A stretch of DNA of 64,000 nucleotides from DSNY01 sp040752195 (GTDB taxonomy: Bacteria; Pseudomonadota; Gammaproteobacteria; Burkholderiales; Burkholderiaceae_F). Below the pieces are notes generated by a model. It did no database searches. It was not told the DNA's origin and worked only from the letters and a program-made list of their open reading frames with translations. Position numbers and translations under genes: made by a program. Below, one piece after another: positions 26,148 through 34,474 of this stretch. Where the stretch lies: NCBI GenBank assembly GCA_040752195.1, contig JBFMFC010000009.1:26202-90201 (forward strand), written 5' to 3'. Numbering within the stretch: the stretch's first letter is position 1; each line of letters opens with the position of its first letter.

Positions 26148-26444
26148 ATGGCCCGAATCGAACTCGCCCCGGAGCTCGCGGACGACTTCGATCGCATCTT
26201 CAGCCATCTTGCGCAGCACGACCTCGAGCACGCGGCCGCGCGGATCCAGGAGATCGTTCAGGCGTTCGACGTGCTGCAGACGAATCCACTCATCGGACGC
26301 CCGACGTCAGGCAGCCTGCGCGAGCTGGTCATCGGGCGTCGCTCACGCGGCTACGTGGCGCTGTACCGGTACGTGCCGGAGATGGATACCGTTTTCATCC
26401 TTGCACTGCGCGGCCAGCGGGAAGCGGGCTATCAGCGCGGTTGA
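26148..26444 (+). CDS. RelE/ParE-family toxin
   Basis: A 98-aa toxin with the family pattern: IELAPELADDFDRIFSHLAQ (first helices), VLQTNPLIGRPTSGSLREL, RGYVALYRYVPEMDTVFILALRGQREAGY. The R-x-Y-V-A-L-Y-R strand and C-terminal LALRGQREAGY are typical of ParE. ParE poisons DNA gyrase and RelE cuts ribosomal mRNA; sequence alone does not decide. It is paired with the RHH antitoxin immediately upstream. Confidence 0.9.
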   Translation: MARIELAPELADDFDRIFSHLAQHDLEHAAARIQEIVQAFDVLQTNPLIGRPTSGSLRELVIGRRSRGYVALYRYVPEMDTVFILALRGQREAGYQRG

Positions 26445-26533
26445 CGACGCGCACGCGCGGTCGCCGCCGACGCCGGGCATGACGCGTAGCTCGGCCTCCG
26501 CGGCGCGATTCAGCCGCGCACCAACGCACGCAT

Positions 26534-28228
26534 CTACCACCCGCTCCCGCCACCTCCACCACCACCGCCCCCGCTCGACCCGCCGCCACCCGAACCCGAG
26601 TCCGACCCCGGCGGCGATGCCGCCGCACTCGCAGTCGAACCAAGCTCGCCGAGGCTGCTGCTGAGCGAACCGACATCGGCGAGCGAATCGGTGCTGCTGC
26701 CGACGTAGTAGTGCGACACCGCCTGCGCGACGGCGGCGGCGCCGAGCACGGCGGCGAAGCGGTCGGCCCATGTCTTCTCCACACCGAGCGCGAGCGCATA
26801 CGGCAGCTTGCCCGCGAACTCCTCGGGCGTGAGCCGCGGGTTCTGCAGGCGCGCGAGGTTGTCGCCCTCGGCCACGCCGAGATACAGGCGCAGCCCGTCG
26901 ATCTCGTCCTTGAGCTTGCGCCCCTGCTGCGTGTACGCGGGCAGCAGGTACGCGAACAGCAGCAGCGCTGCGGCCAGCACGGCCGCGGTCGCGATCACCA
27001 CCGACACGGACGAGCCCAGCACGATCGCGCCGGCGACCGTCGCCACCGCGCCCAGCCCGGCCAGCACCAGCGGCGTGCGATTGCGCTTGAACAGTACGTC
27101 GGCGTAGTGGTGCTCGAGCGCGTCGCTCAGTTCCTTTTGCGCGGCGGCCACCGACGGGTCGTACTTCCTCCGCAACTGAGCGACATCGCTGCCGTCGAAC
27201 AGCTTGTCGGCCATCGCCTTTTCGCCGGTGCCGAATGCCACGTCGCGGCCGGTGCGCTCGAGGGTGAAGTCGTTTCCGTCCTGACGGATCTTCAAATAGC
27301 CGCGCGCGCCGAGCCCGAGCAGCGCGGCGGCAACGCAGCGGCTGTCGAACGCCATGCGGTCGACGAAGCGCATGGCCGCCGCACTCATCGCGGACGGCGG
27401 CTCGTAGCGCGGAAAGCGCGGCCCCGGTTTCGGATCGCGGCCGATGCGGTCCCAGCGCCAGTACAGGAACGCCCACACCGCGAGCACGCCGGCCAACGCG
27501 ACGCCGGCGCCGACGTTGTCCTGCACGAACCAGCCCGCGCGCTCGAGCGTCGAAGGCGCACCGACCACGCCCTTGGGAAACGCCAGCACGATGGTGAGGC
27601 CGTGCTGCGGCGCCAGCCGGCGCGTGGTTTCGTACTCGGCGCCGCCGTCGACCACACGCGCGCTGTAGTCGCCGCCGCGCGCGCCGGACGGGCCCGTGTA
27701 CGCCTGCGCGGACAACTGCGCAGCGGGCACCGGTTGCGGCAGCGTCACGCGCGCACGCGCGCGGTCGATCGCGAAGGTCCAGCCGTTGCCGGTCACGTTC
27801 CAGTACAGCTCGTCGTGCGCGGCGAAGAAGCCGAGCTGGCGCGCGGTGCGGTACTCGATCTCGTACCGGTGCTCGCCGCGGTCGAGCAGCACGTCGGCGC
27901 GGCCGATGCGCACGCGCACGCCGTTGGACAGAGCCTCGATCGCGTACGGTTCGGGGGCACCGTCGCGGCGGACCGCGACGACTTCGAACGGCACGCGCAC
28001 CGCGTTGCCGGCGCGATCGGTGTACGCGGTCGGAAAGTCGCGCAGGATGCCGCGCCTGATGCCGGCGCCTTCGGCCTGCACGACGATCGTCTCGGTCACG
28101 GCGAGCGCGCCGTCGCGCGCGATCGCGATGTCGGCGGCGAAGTCGACGATCTTCTCCTCGCCCGCGGCGACGAAGCACGCGAGCGCGAGCAGCGCTCCGA
28201 GTGTCTGCCGCGACACGCGCCGAATCAC
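26534..28228 (-). CDS. DUF2207 membrane protein
   Basis: A 564-aa protein. After a signal peptide (to about residue 22) comes the extracytoplasmic DUF2207 domain (EEKIVDFAADIAIARDGALA...GIRRGILRDFPT). A helix at about 235-255 (ALAGVLAVWAFLYW) is followed by a cytosolic part with WDRIGRDPKPG, paired helices near 390-430, and a Ser/Gly-rich tail ending in polyglycine and GW. The start is GTG at 28228, overlapping the LemA stop (GTGA). LemA-DUF2207 pairs are common; the function is unknown. Its 3' end is duplicated at 25446-25655. Confidence 0.85.
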   Translation of the reverse strand: MIRRVSRQTLGALLALACFVAAGEEKIVDFAADIAIARDGALAVTETIVVQAEGAGIRRGILRDFPTAYTDRAGNAVRVPFEVVAVRRDGAPEPYAIEALSNGVRVRIGRADVLLDRGEHRYEIEYRTARQLGFFAAHDELYWNVTGNGWTFAIDRARARVTLPQPVPAAQLSAQAYTGPSGARGGDYSARVVDGGAEYETTRRLAPQHGLTIVLAFPKGVVGAPSTLERAGWFVQDNVGAGVALAGVLAVWAFLYWRWDRIGRDPKPGPRFPRYEPPSAMSAAAMRFVDRMAFDSRCVAAALLGLGARGYLKIRQDGNDFTLERTGRDVAFGTGEKAMADKLFDGSDVAQLRRKYDPSVAAAQKELSDALEHHYADVLFKRNRTPLVLAGLGAVATVAGAIVLGSSVSVVIATAAVLAAALLLFAYLLPAYTQQGRKLKDEIDGLRLYLGVAEGDNLARLQNPRLTPEEFAGKLPYALALGVEKTWADRFAAVLGAAAVAQAVSHYYVGSSTDSLADVGSLSSSLGELGSTASAAASPPGSDSGSGGGGSSGGGGGGGGGSGW

Positions 28229-28782
28229 AGGCGCACCTCGACCGCGCCACGCTCTTCGGTCTCGAAGAAAGCCGCAGGCTTGAATGCGAACAGCCGGGCG
28301 ACGATCAGATCGGGGAAGGTCTGCAGCCGCGTGACGTACTGCTTGACTGCGCCGTTGTAGAAGCGGCGCGCGAATTGCAGGTGATCCTCGATCTCGACCA
28401 GCTTGCCGGCGAGGTCGCGGAAGCCGGCGTCGGCCTTCAGTTGCGGATAGCTCTCCTGCAGCAGGAGCAGGCGGGCGAGTGCGCCGCCGAGTTGCGCCTC
28501 GGTCTGCAGCCGCTCGACGTGCGCGCCGCGCTTGCTGTCGCTTGCGGCCTGCTGCGCGGCCTGCGCGCGCAGCGCGACGACGGTATCGAGCGTCGCGCGC
28601 TCGTACGCCGCGTAGGCGCGCACGACCTCGACCAGCCGCGGCACCAGGTCGGCGCGGCGCTTCAGTTGCACGTCGATGTCGGCGTAGCCCTGCGCAACCA
28701 GGTTGCGGTCCGCGATCAACCGGTTGAAGATCCAGACGCCATAGGCGACGAACGCCGCGGGCAGCAGCCACCACCAGACCAC
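28225..28782 (-). CDS. lemA: LemA-family protein
   Basis: A 185-aa protein with one N-terminal helix (WWWLLPAAFVAYGVWIFN) and the LemA domain: Q-G-Y-A-D-I-D-VQLKRRADLVPRLVEVV, then ESYPQLKADAGFRDLAGKL and FYNGAVKQYVTRLQTFPDLIVARLF. LemA proteins are membrane-anchored helical bundles of unknown function, often beside DUF2207 proteins as here; the two genes overlap by 4 bases. GGAGG lies close upstream of the start. Confidence 0.92.
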   Translation of the reverse strand: MVWWWLLPAAFVAYGVWIFNRLIADRNLVAQGYADIDVQLKRRADLVPRLVEVVRAYAAYERATLDTVVALRAQAAQQAASDSKRGAHVERLQTEAQLGGALARLLLLQESYPQLKADAGFRDLAGKLVEIEDHLQFARRFYNGAVKQYVTRLQTFPDLIVARLFAFKPAAFFETEERGAVEVRL

Positions 28783-28865
28783 GTTTCCTCCCCGTTGCCG
28801 CGCGCGGCATCGTACGCATGCGGCGGCTGCGGCACAATCGAGCCGTCGACGACCCGGGACAGCCC

Positions 28866-29468
28866 ATGAAACCGATCGAGTTCTATTTCGACTTCTCCTC
28901 GCCGTACGCGTACCTCGCCTCCGAGCAGATCGAGCCGCTCGCCGCGAAGTACGGCCGCAGCGTCGCCTACAAGCCGATCCTGCTCGGTGCGATCTTCAAG
29001 GTCACCGGCGGCGCGCCGCTGACCGAAACGCACCCGTCGAAGGCGAACTACTCGAAGCACGACTTCGAGCGCAGCGCGCGCTTCGCCGGCGTCAAGTTCA
29101 GGTACCCGAGCCAGTTTCCGATCTCCACCGTCACTGCGGCGCGCGCGGTGCTGTGGCTGCAGTCGCAGGGCTCGGCCAAGGCGCCGCTTTTCGTGCACAA
29201 GGCCTTCCGTGCGTACTTCGCCGACGACCGCAACATCAACGACCCGGCCGTGCTTGCGCAGATTGCCGACGAACTGGGCATCGACCAGGCGGCGCTGGCC
29301 GCCGGCGTCCAGGAGCCCGCGGTCAAGGACAAGCTCAAGGCGCTGGTCGACGAAGCGATCGCGCGCGGCGTCTTCGGTGCGCCGACGATCTTCGTCGACG
29401 GCGAGATGTTCTGGGGCAACGACCGATTGCCGCAGGTCGAGCGCTGGCTCGCCTACGGCCCGTTCTGA
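28866..29468 (+). CDS. 2-hydroxychromene-2-carboxylate isomerase / DsbA-like (kappa GST)
   Basis: A 200-aa thioredoxin-fold protein with the N-terminal IEFYFDFSSPYAYLAS, where the active Ser replaces the Cys-x-x-Cys of DsbA, and the C-terminal GVFGAPTIFVDGEMFWGNDRL. These are signatures of the glutathione-dependent HCCA-isomerase/kappa-GST family, which acts in aromatic degradation or detoxification. ATG 28866 is used. A glutathione S-transferase gene follows, giving two glutathione-related genes in tandem. Confidence 0.9.
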   Translation: MKPIEFYFDFSSPYAYLASEQIEPLAAKYGRSVAYKPILLGAIFKVTGGAPLTETHPSKANYSKHDFERSARFAGVKFRYPSQFPISTVTAARAVLWLQSQGSAKAPLFVHKAFRAYFADDRNINDPAVLAQIADELGIDQAALAAGVQEPAVKDKLKALVDEAIARGVFGAPTIFVDGEMFWGNDRLPQVERWLAYGPF

Positions 29469-29489
29469 GTGCCCCGCGCGTCCCCCGCC

Positions 29490-30119
29490 ATGCGCCAGCA
29501 GTTCGCCCATCTCGCGCCGTTCCGCGTCTACGGCACGGCCGCCAGCGGCAACTGCCACAAGGTCAGGCTCGCGCTCGATCTGCTGCACATCCCGTACCGC
29601 TGGCACGAAGTCGACATCATGCAGGGCGAGACGCGCACGCCCGAGTACCTGGCGATGAATCCGAACGGCAAGGTGCCGCTGCTGCAGATCGATGATCACA
29701 CGTGGCTCGCGGAGTCCAACGCGATCCTGTGTTACCTCGCGGACGGCACCGAGCTGTGGCCGGGCGACCGGCTCGCGCGCGCACAGGCGCTGCAGTGGAT
29801 GTTCTTCGAGCAGTACAGCCATGAGCCGTACATCGCGGTCGCACGCTTCGTGCGCCGGTTCCTGAAGAATCCGGACGATCCGCGCCTGCCGGAGCTGGAA
29901 AAGCGCGGCCATCACGCGCTCGGCGTGATGGAGGGGCACCTCGCGCGCAACGATTTCTTCGTCGCAGGCCGACTGACGATCGCCGACATCGCGTTGTTCG
30001 CGTATACGCACCGCGCCGAAGAAGCCGGCTTCGATCTCGGTAGGTACCCGGCCGTGCGCGCGTGGATCGACCGCTGCTTCGCGCAGCCGGGCGTCACCGC
30101 GATGCCTTCGCCGCAGTGA
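29490..30119 (+). CDS. Glutathione S-transferase family protein
   Basis: A 209-aa GST with a thioredoxin-like N-terminal domain (FRVYGTAASGNCHKVRLAL; NPNGKVPLLQIDD; ESNAILCYLA, the glutathione-binding cis-Pro and Glu-Ser) and a helical C-terminal domain (LTIADIALFAYTH). Ser in ASGNC is a plausible catalytic residue. ATG 29490 is used; a GTG at 29469 directly after the previous stop is possible. Probably cotranscribed with the preceding HCCA-isomerase-like gene. Confidence 0.9.
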   Translation: MRQQFAHLAPFRVYGTAASGNCHKVRLALDLLHIPYRWHEVDIMQGETRTPEYLAMNPNGKVPLLQIDDHTWLAESNAILCYLADGTELWPGDRLARAQALQWMFFEQYSHEPYIAVARFVRRFLKNPDDPRLPELEKRGHHALGVMEGHLARNDFFVAGRLTIADIALFAYTHRAEEAGFDLGRYPAVRAWIDRCFAQPGVTAMPSPQ

Positions 30120-30144
30120 CGGCCCCGGCGGCGCGAATCCGCGA

Positions 30145-30705
30145 ATGAGCTCGCTGCTCCAGCACTTCCGCAACCTCGCGCGCGCCAACCGGCTCGCGAA
30201 CCAACGCCTGCACGCGGCGTGCCTGCAGCTGACCGACGCCGAGTTCAAGGCGCCGCGCACGAGCTTCTTTCCGAGCCTGTGGGCCACGCTCAATCACATC
30301 CTGATCGTCGACTGGTACTACATCTCCGCGCTGTATAGAGAACCGGACATGCGCAAGGCGTTCGTTTCCGAGACGCCGTTCGACCGGATGGCCGCTCTCG
30401 CGGAAGCGCAGTGCGTCTCGGACGAGCGGCTGATCGCGTGGTGCGACGGCGCCGACGAAGCGCGGCTGGAGGCCGAAGTCGAGATGGACCGCGGCGACCA
30501 CGTGCAGCGCGACCTTGCGCGCCACGTGCTGATGCACCTGCTGACGCACCAGATCCATCATCGCGGCCAGGCGCACGCGATGCTCGCCGGCACGCGCGTC
30601 AAGCCGCCTCAGCTCGACGAATTCGTGATGCCGTCCGACGCCAAGTTCCGCGCCGCCGACCTCGCCGCGCTCGGCTGGAGCGAGGCGGATCTGTTCCGCC
30701 GCTGA
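30145..30705 (+). CDS. DinB-family protein
   Basis: A 186-aa four-helix-bundle protein. Metal-binding His residues appear in LWATLNHILIVDWYY and in HLLTHQIHHRGQAHAML, the two hallmark sites of the DinB/YfiT family. Family members are metal-dependent, some being thiol (mycothiol, bacillithiol, glutathione) transferases. Given the two glutathione genes upstream a thiol transferase is possible but unproven. Confidence 0.9.
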   Translation: MSSLLQHFRNLARANRLANQRLHAACLQLTDAEFKAPRTSFFPSLWATLNHILIVDWYYISALYREPDMRKAFVSETPFDRMAALAEAQCVSDERLIAWCDGADEARLEAEVEMDRGDHVQRDLARHVLMHLLTHQIHHRGQAHAMLAGTRVKPPQLDEFVMPSDAKFRAADLAALGWSEADLFRR

Positions 30706-30732
30706 AGCGGCCGCGCGAGCGGTCGCTTCGCG

Positions 30733-32652
30733 CTACTCGCCGCGCGGCCGCGGCAGGCCGATGACGGTGCCTTCGCGCCGCTGATCGGCGCCGCCGTACT
30801 GCTTGCCGGTCTGCAGGTCGACGATCACGCCCTGCACGGAGCCGATCGTCGCGGTGCAGGCGTTCGCGCCGGCCGCGCCGAGCCCGAGATGACCGAGCGC
30901 GCGCAGGTGATCCTGCACGGCGACCGAAAAGCGCGGCTGGTGGAACTCCGCGGTGCCCTCGCACGACACGGTGCCGGCGGCGCCCGTCACCGACAGCCGC
31001 GGTGCGTCGATCGCCTGCTGGATCGTCATGCCGTGGTCGATCAGGTTCAGGGTCACGTTCAGCACCGAGTTGATGATCGTCGCGCCGCCCGGCGAGCCGA
31101 ACGCGGCGAAGGGCTCGTCGCCCTTGAACAGGATTGTCGGCGACATGCTCGAGCGCGGCCGCTTGAACGGCGCCACGTCGTTCGCGCCCGGATTGCCGGT
31201 CGCCGGGTTGAACGCCGGAACGAAGTTGAAGTCCGTGAGTTCGTTGTTCAGCAGGAAGCCGTAACCGGGCACCGTGATGCCGGTGCCCCAGGTGTTCTCG
31301 ATCGTGGTCGTGTAGGAGACGACGTTGCCGTGCTTGTCGACGATCGAGAAGTGCGTTGTGTGCACGCCCTTCTCCGGCTCGAACGGGATCGCCGCGAGTT
31401 GCACGCGCGTGTCGAGGCCCGCCACGTCATAAGGCAACGGATTGCCGGCCGCCGGCGTGCCCATGCGGCTGCCGAGGTTGATCAGCCCCGCACGCGACGC
31501 GACATACGACGGATGCAGCAGCCCGCGCTTGGGCACGTGCACGAAATCCTCGTCGCCCATCCACACCGCGCGGTCGGCGAACGCGAGCCGCATCGCCTCG
31601 ATCATCACGTGCAGCGTGTTCGGCCCGCCGAAGCCGAATCCCAGTCCGCTCGCCGGGATCGGGAATCCTTCGAGGATCTTCAGCATCTGGATCACCGTCA
31701 GCCCGCCCGAGGACGGCGGCGGCATGCCGGCGATCGTGAAGCCGCGATAGCCGCCGACGACCGGCCGCCGGATCGCGACGCGGTACGCATCGAGATCCGC
31801 GAGCGTCATGCGACCGGCACCGACCGCCGCGGGCGTCGTGCGCGAGCGCTTCTGCGCCTCGACGATCGCGGCGGCGACTTCGCCGCGATAGAACACATCG
31901 GGACCATGCGCGGCGATCAGCTTGAAGGTCTTGGCCAGATCCGGCTGCGCCAGCAGATCGCCCTCCACGAGCGGCACGCCGCCGGGGCGGAAGATCGCCG
32001 CGGTTTCGGGCTGCAGCGACGTGCGGCCGCCGTCGGTGGCGATGTTGGCGGCGAGGAAGCGGTTGATGCGGAAACCCTTCTCCGCCAGTTCGATCGCCGG
32101 CGCGAGCGTCTGCGCCAGCGACATCGTTCCCCAGTTGCGCAGCGCGGTGTCCACGCCGGCGAGCGTGCCCGGCACACCGACCGAAAGCCCGCTGGTCGAA
32201 GCGATCGCGAACGACAGCGCTGTGCCGCCGGGCGCGAACATGTCCGGTGTCGCTGCAGCCGGCGCGCGCTCGCGCGAATCGACGACCCACGTCTCGCCGG
32301 TCTTGGCGAGGTGGATCATCATGAAGCCGCCGCCGCCGATGCCCGAGAACTGCGGCTCGACGACGTTGAGCGCGAACTGGATCGCCGCTGCGGCATCGAT
32401 CGCGTTGCCACCCGCCTCCAGCATCCTCGCGCCCGCTTCGGCAGCGAGCGGATGCGATGCCGAAACGACGCCCTGCCGCGCGGCCTTGCCGGTCCACGGC
32501 GGCGGGCCGTTGCCCTGCGCCTTCGGTGGCAGTGTGTTGCCCGCAGGCACGCCGGGGGTTTCGAGCGCTTCGTCCGCCGCAAGCGGCGGCGCAAGCAACA
32601 TTCCCACCGCAAGCGCAAGCGGGCCGAGCGAACAGCGCAACGCGTGACGCAT
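30733..32652 (-). CDS. ggt: Gamma-glutamyltransferase
   Basis: A periplasmic 639-aa enzyme that cleaves glutathione and transfers the gamma-glutamyl group. There is a signal peptide (about residues 1-25). The autoprocessing Thr starts the small subunit in GVHTTHFSIVDKHGNVVSY. SMSPTIL and GSPGGATIINSVLNV form the glutamate pocket. Full length for the family. ATG 32652 has GGAGG 9 bases upstream; ATG 32658 also fits. It diverges from the mcc operon, with a LiuR-like site in between (closer to mccB). It is convergent with the DinB gene. Confidence 0.92.
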   Translation of the reverse strand: MRHALRCSLGPLALAVGMLLAPPLAADEALETPGVPAGNTLPPKAQGNGPPPWTGKAARQGVVSASHPLAAEAGARMLEAGGNAIDAAAAIQFALNVVEPQFSGIGGGGFMMIHLAKTGETWVVDSRERAPAAATPDMFAPGGTALSFAIASTSGLSVGVPGTLAGVDTALRNWGTMSLAQTLAPAIELAEKGFRINRFLAANIATDGGRTSLQPETAAIFRPGGVPLVEGDLLAQPDLAKTFKLIAAHGPDVFYRGEVAAAIVEAQKRSRTTPAAVGAGRMTLADLDAYRVAIRRPVVGGYRGFTIAGMPPPSSGGLTVIQMLKILEGFPIPASGLGFGFGGPNTLHVMIEAMRLAFADRAVWMGDEDFVHVPKRGLLHPSYVASRAGLINLGSRMGTPAAGNPLPYDVAGLDTRVQLAAIPFEPEKGVHTTHFSIVDKHGNVVSYTTTIENTWGTGITVPGYGFLLNNELTDFNFVPAFNPATGNPGANDVAPFKRPRSSMSPTILFKGDEPFAAFGSPGGATIINSVLNVTLNLIDHGMTIQQAIDAPRLSVTGAAGTVSCEGTAEFHQPRFSVAVQDHLRALGHLGLGAAGANACTATIGSVQGVIVDLQTGKQYGGADQRREGTVIGLPRPRGE

Positions 32653-32820
32653 CGTCATCCCCCTCCGTATCGTGTCCCGTCCTTCCCGCCCGCACCCTCG
32701 CGCGGTCGGGTGTCGGGCCACGTATACGCCACGGGCCCGCGACCGACAATCGCGCAGGCTTGGCCCGCATGTTCGCGCAGCGCCCCGCCGCAGGCGACTT
32801 CGCTCTACCATTCGCCCTGC

Positions 32821-32836
32821 TTGACGCAAACGTCAA
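32821..32836. promoter_or_regulatory. LiuR-like palindromic operator upstream of mccB
   Basis: TTGACGCAAACGTCAA has 6-base perfect arms TTGACG and CGTCAA, 21 bases before the mccB ATG. It differs from the 7234-7249 site only in the centre (CAAA for TTTA). It probably controls the mccB-acd-liuC-mccA operon, and perhaps ggt. The regulator is not encoded here. Confidence 0.6.
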
Positions 32837-32857
32837 CTTCGCGACCGCCGCCCCCCG

Positions 32858-34465
32858 ATGACCGTCCTCGACAGCAAGCTCAACACGCGTACGCCCGAGT
32901 TCCGCGCCTCCGAAGAGGCGATGCGCGGCCTGGTTGCCGACCTCAAGGACAAGATCGCGAAGATCGCCGCCGGCGGCGGCGCGGACGCGCGCGCAAAGCA
33001 CCTGGCGCGCGGCAAGCTGCTGCCGCGCGAACGCGTGACGCTGCTGCTCGATCCGGGAACGCCGTTTCTCGAACTGTCGCAGCTCGCCGCTTACGGCATG
33101 TACAAGGACGAAGCGCCCAGCGCGGGGATCATCACCGGCGTGGGCCGCGTCTCGGGGCGCGAGTGCGTGATCGTGTGCAACGACGCGACGGTCAAGGGCG
33201 GCACGTACTTCCCGATGACGGTCAAGAAGCACCTGCGCGCGCAGGAGATCGCGCGCGAGAACCGCCTGCCGTGCATCTATCTCGTCGACTCCGGGGGTGC
33301 CAATCTGCCGAACCAGGACGAGGTGTTCCCGGACCGCGAGCACTTCGGCCGCATCTTCTACAACCAGGCCACGCTGTCGGCCGCGGGCATCCCGCAGATC
33401 GCGGTCGTGATGGGCTCGTGCACCGCGGGCGGCGCGTACGTGCCGGCGATGAGCGACGAGTCGATCATCGTGAAGAACCAGGGAACGATCTTTCTCGGCG
33501 GCCCGCCGCTGGTCAAGGCCGCGACCGGCGAAGTGGTCAGCGCCGAGGAACTCGGCGGCGGCGACGTTCACACCCGCCTGTCGGGCGTGGCCGACCACCT
33601 CGCGATCAACGACGCGCACGCGCTCGCACTCGCGCGCCGCATCGTCGCGACGACCAACTACGTCAAGCCCGCGCCGCTGCAGCTGCGCGAGCCGCGCGAA
33701 CCGAAGTACGACCCGGCCGAGCTGTACGGCATCGTCCCGACCGACGTGCGCAAGCCCTACGACGTGCACGAGGTGATCGCGCGCATCGTCGACGCCTCCG
33801 AGTTCGACGAGTGGAAGGCCCGCTACGGCACCACGCTCGTCACCGGCTTCGCGTGGATCCACGGCATCCCCGTCGGCATCGTCGCCAACAACGGGATCCT
33901 GTTCTCGGAGAGCGCGCAGAAGGGTGCGCACTTCATCGAGCTGTGCTGCCAGCGCAAGGTGCCGCTCGTCTTCCTGCAGAACATCAGCGGTTTCATGGTC
34001 GGCAGGAAGTACGAGAACGAAGGCATCGCGCGCCACGGCGCCAAGATGGTCACCGCGGTCGCGTGCGCGAACGTGCCGAAGTTCACTCTGATCATCGGCG
34101 GCAGCTTCGGCGCCGGCAACTACGGCATGTGCGGGCGCGCGTATTCGCCGCGCTTCCTGTGGATGTGGCCGAACGCGCGCATCAGCGTGATGGGCGGCGA
34201 ACAGGCCGCCAGCGTGCTCGCGCAGGTCAGGCGCGACGCCATCGAAGCGAAGGGCGGCACCTGGAGCGCCGAGGAGGAGGCAGCATTCAAGGCGCCGATC
34301 CTCGCGCAGTACGAACACCAGGGCCACCCGTACTACGCGAGCGCGCGGCTGTGGGACGACGGCGTCATCGACCCGCTCGACACGCGCATGACGCTCGCGC
34401 TCGGGCTGTCGGCGGCGCTGAACGCGCCGATCGGCGAGACCCGATTTGGTGTGTTCCGGATGTAG
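32858..34465 (+). CDS. mccB: Methylcrotonyl-CoA carboxylase beta (carboxyltransferase) subunit
   Basis: A 535-aa carboxyltransferase that moves CO2 from carboxybiotin to 3-methylcrotonyl-CoA in leucine degradation. Diagnostic blocks are ARGKLLPRERVTLLLDPG, IYLVDSGGANLPNQDEVFPD, GSCTAGGAYVPAMSDE, the MCC-specific NQGTIFLGGPPLVKAATGE and LQNISGFMVGRKYE. Full length. It is first in an operon with an acyl-CoA dehydrogenase, liuC and the biotin subunit mccA. Confidence 0.96.
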   Translation: MTVLDSKLNTRTPEFRASEEAMRGLVADLKDKIAKIAAGGGADARAKHLARGKLLPRERVTLLLDPGTPFLELSQLAAYGMYKDEAPSAGIITGVGRVSGRECVIVCNDATVKGGTYFPMTVKKHLRAQEIARENRLPCIYLVDSGGANLPNQDEVFPDREHFGRIFYNQATLSAAGIPQIAVVMGSCTAGGAYVPAMSDESIIVKNQGTIFLGGPPLVKAATGEVVSAEELGGGDVHTRLSGVADHLAINDAHALALARRIVATTNYVKPAPLQLREPREPKYDPAELYGIVPTDVRKPYDVHEVIARIVDASEFDEWKARYGTTLVTGFAWIHGIPVGIVANNGILFSESAQKGAHFIELCCQRKVPLVFLQNISGFMVGRKYENEGIARHGAKMVTAVACANVPKFTLIIGGSFGAGNYGMCGRAYSPRFLWMWPNARISVMGGEQAASVLAQVRRDAIEAKGGTWSAEEEAAFKAPILAQYEHQGHPYYASARLWDDGVIDPLDTRMTLALGLSAALNAPIGETRFGVFRM

Positions 34466-34474
34466 GCAACGCGG

